Positions 1 through 64,000 of a stretch of 64,000 bases of DNA are shown one piece after another (the first letter of the stretch is position 1; each line of letters begins with the position of its first letter). Origin of the DNA: Antedon mediterranea. Lineage: Eukaryota > Echinodermata > Crinoidea > Comatulida > Antedonidae. The notes below the pieces were generated by a model. The model saw only the letters and a program-made list of their open reading frames with translations. It made no database searches and was not told the DNA's origin. The translations under genes were made by a program, and so were the position numbers. Location: NCBI RefSeq assembly GCF_964355755.1, contig NC_092671.1:23889070-23953069 (forward strand), written 5' to 3'.

Positions 1-63900
<63,900 letters not shown>

Positions 63901-64000
63901 CTGAATAAATAAGATAAAAAAATTATATAGAAAATTGAAAGCTTGAATGTTTGGATGGTGAAATCAATATGTTTATTTAGAGTTTATGGTACACCACATA

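Overview
The window is eukaryotic DNA, AT-rich and intron-rich, and almost everything recognisable in it belongs to one gene on the minus strand. Transcription runs from position 63900 towards position 1, and the gene leaves the window at both ends. I placed 92 exons by hand from GT/AG (one GC/AG) borders. Every exon-exon join keeps reading frame, giving about 18 kb of coding sequence (about 6,000 codons) with no stop. The domain mix (farnesoic-acid-methyltransferase-like repeats, vWD/C8/TIL, C-type lectin, contactin-associated-protein-type fibrinogen-like domains, EGF) and the repeats suggest a marine invertebrate deuterostome, most likely an echinoderm. The species cannot be fixed from the sequence.

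Protein order, N- to C-terminal (high to low coordinates): 16 Methyltransf_FA-like domains, one per exon, mostly separated by 21-33 nt in-frame microexons (63900-45933); two more microexons; a vWD-C8-TIL-vWC/EGF block (45243-41124); EGF domains (40812-39884); three C-type-lectin-like domains (39607-34961); four EGF-type modules (33011-31254); seven fibrinogen-like domains of the neurexin-IV/CNTNAP kind (30756-15331); EGF domains (14032-12728); a second vWD-C8-TIL-vWC/EGF block (12512-3923); and a run of EGF domains that continues past position 1. Joins between whole modules are phase 1, the usual sign of exon shuffling. The product should be a very large secreted, disulfide-rich, multivalent glycan- or protein-binding molecule. 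The vWD/C8/TIL + EGF + lectin make-up recalls secreted mucin-like and echinoderm adhesive (footprint) proteins, but that role is inference.

The introns carry many mobile-element remains: an internally deleted Ty3/gypsy-type LTR element with a 5-bp target duplication (50712-52123), several non-LTR retrotransposon pieces, tRNA-derived SINEs (one interrupted by an insertion), a 5S-rRNA-derived SINE with an 11-bp target duplication, terminal-inverted-repeat elements (one sitting at a splice donor), foldback/hairpin elements and tandem repeats. No tRNA, rRNA or second host gene was seen on either strand.
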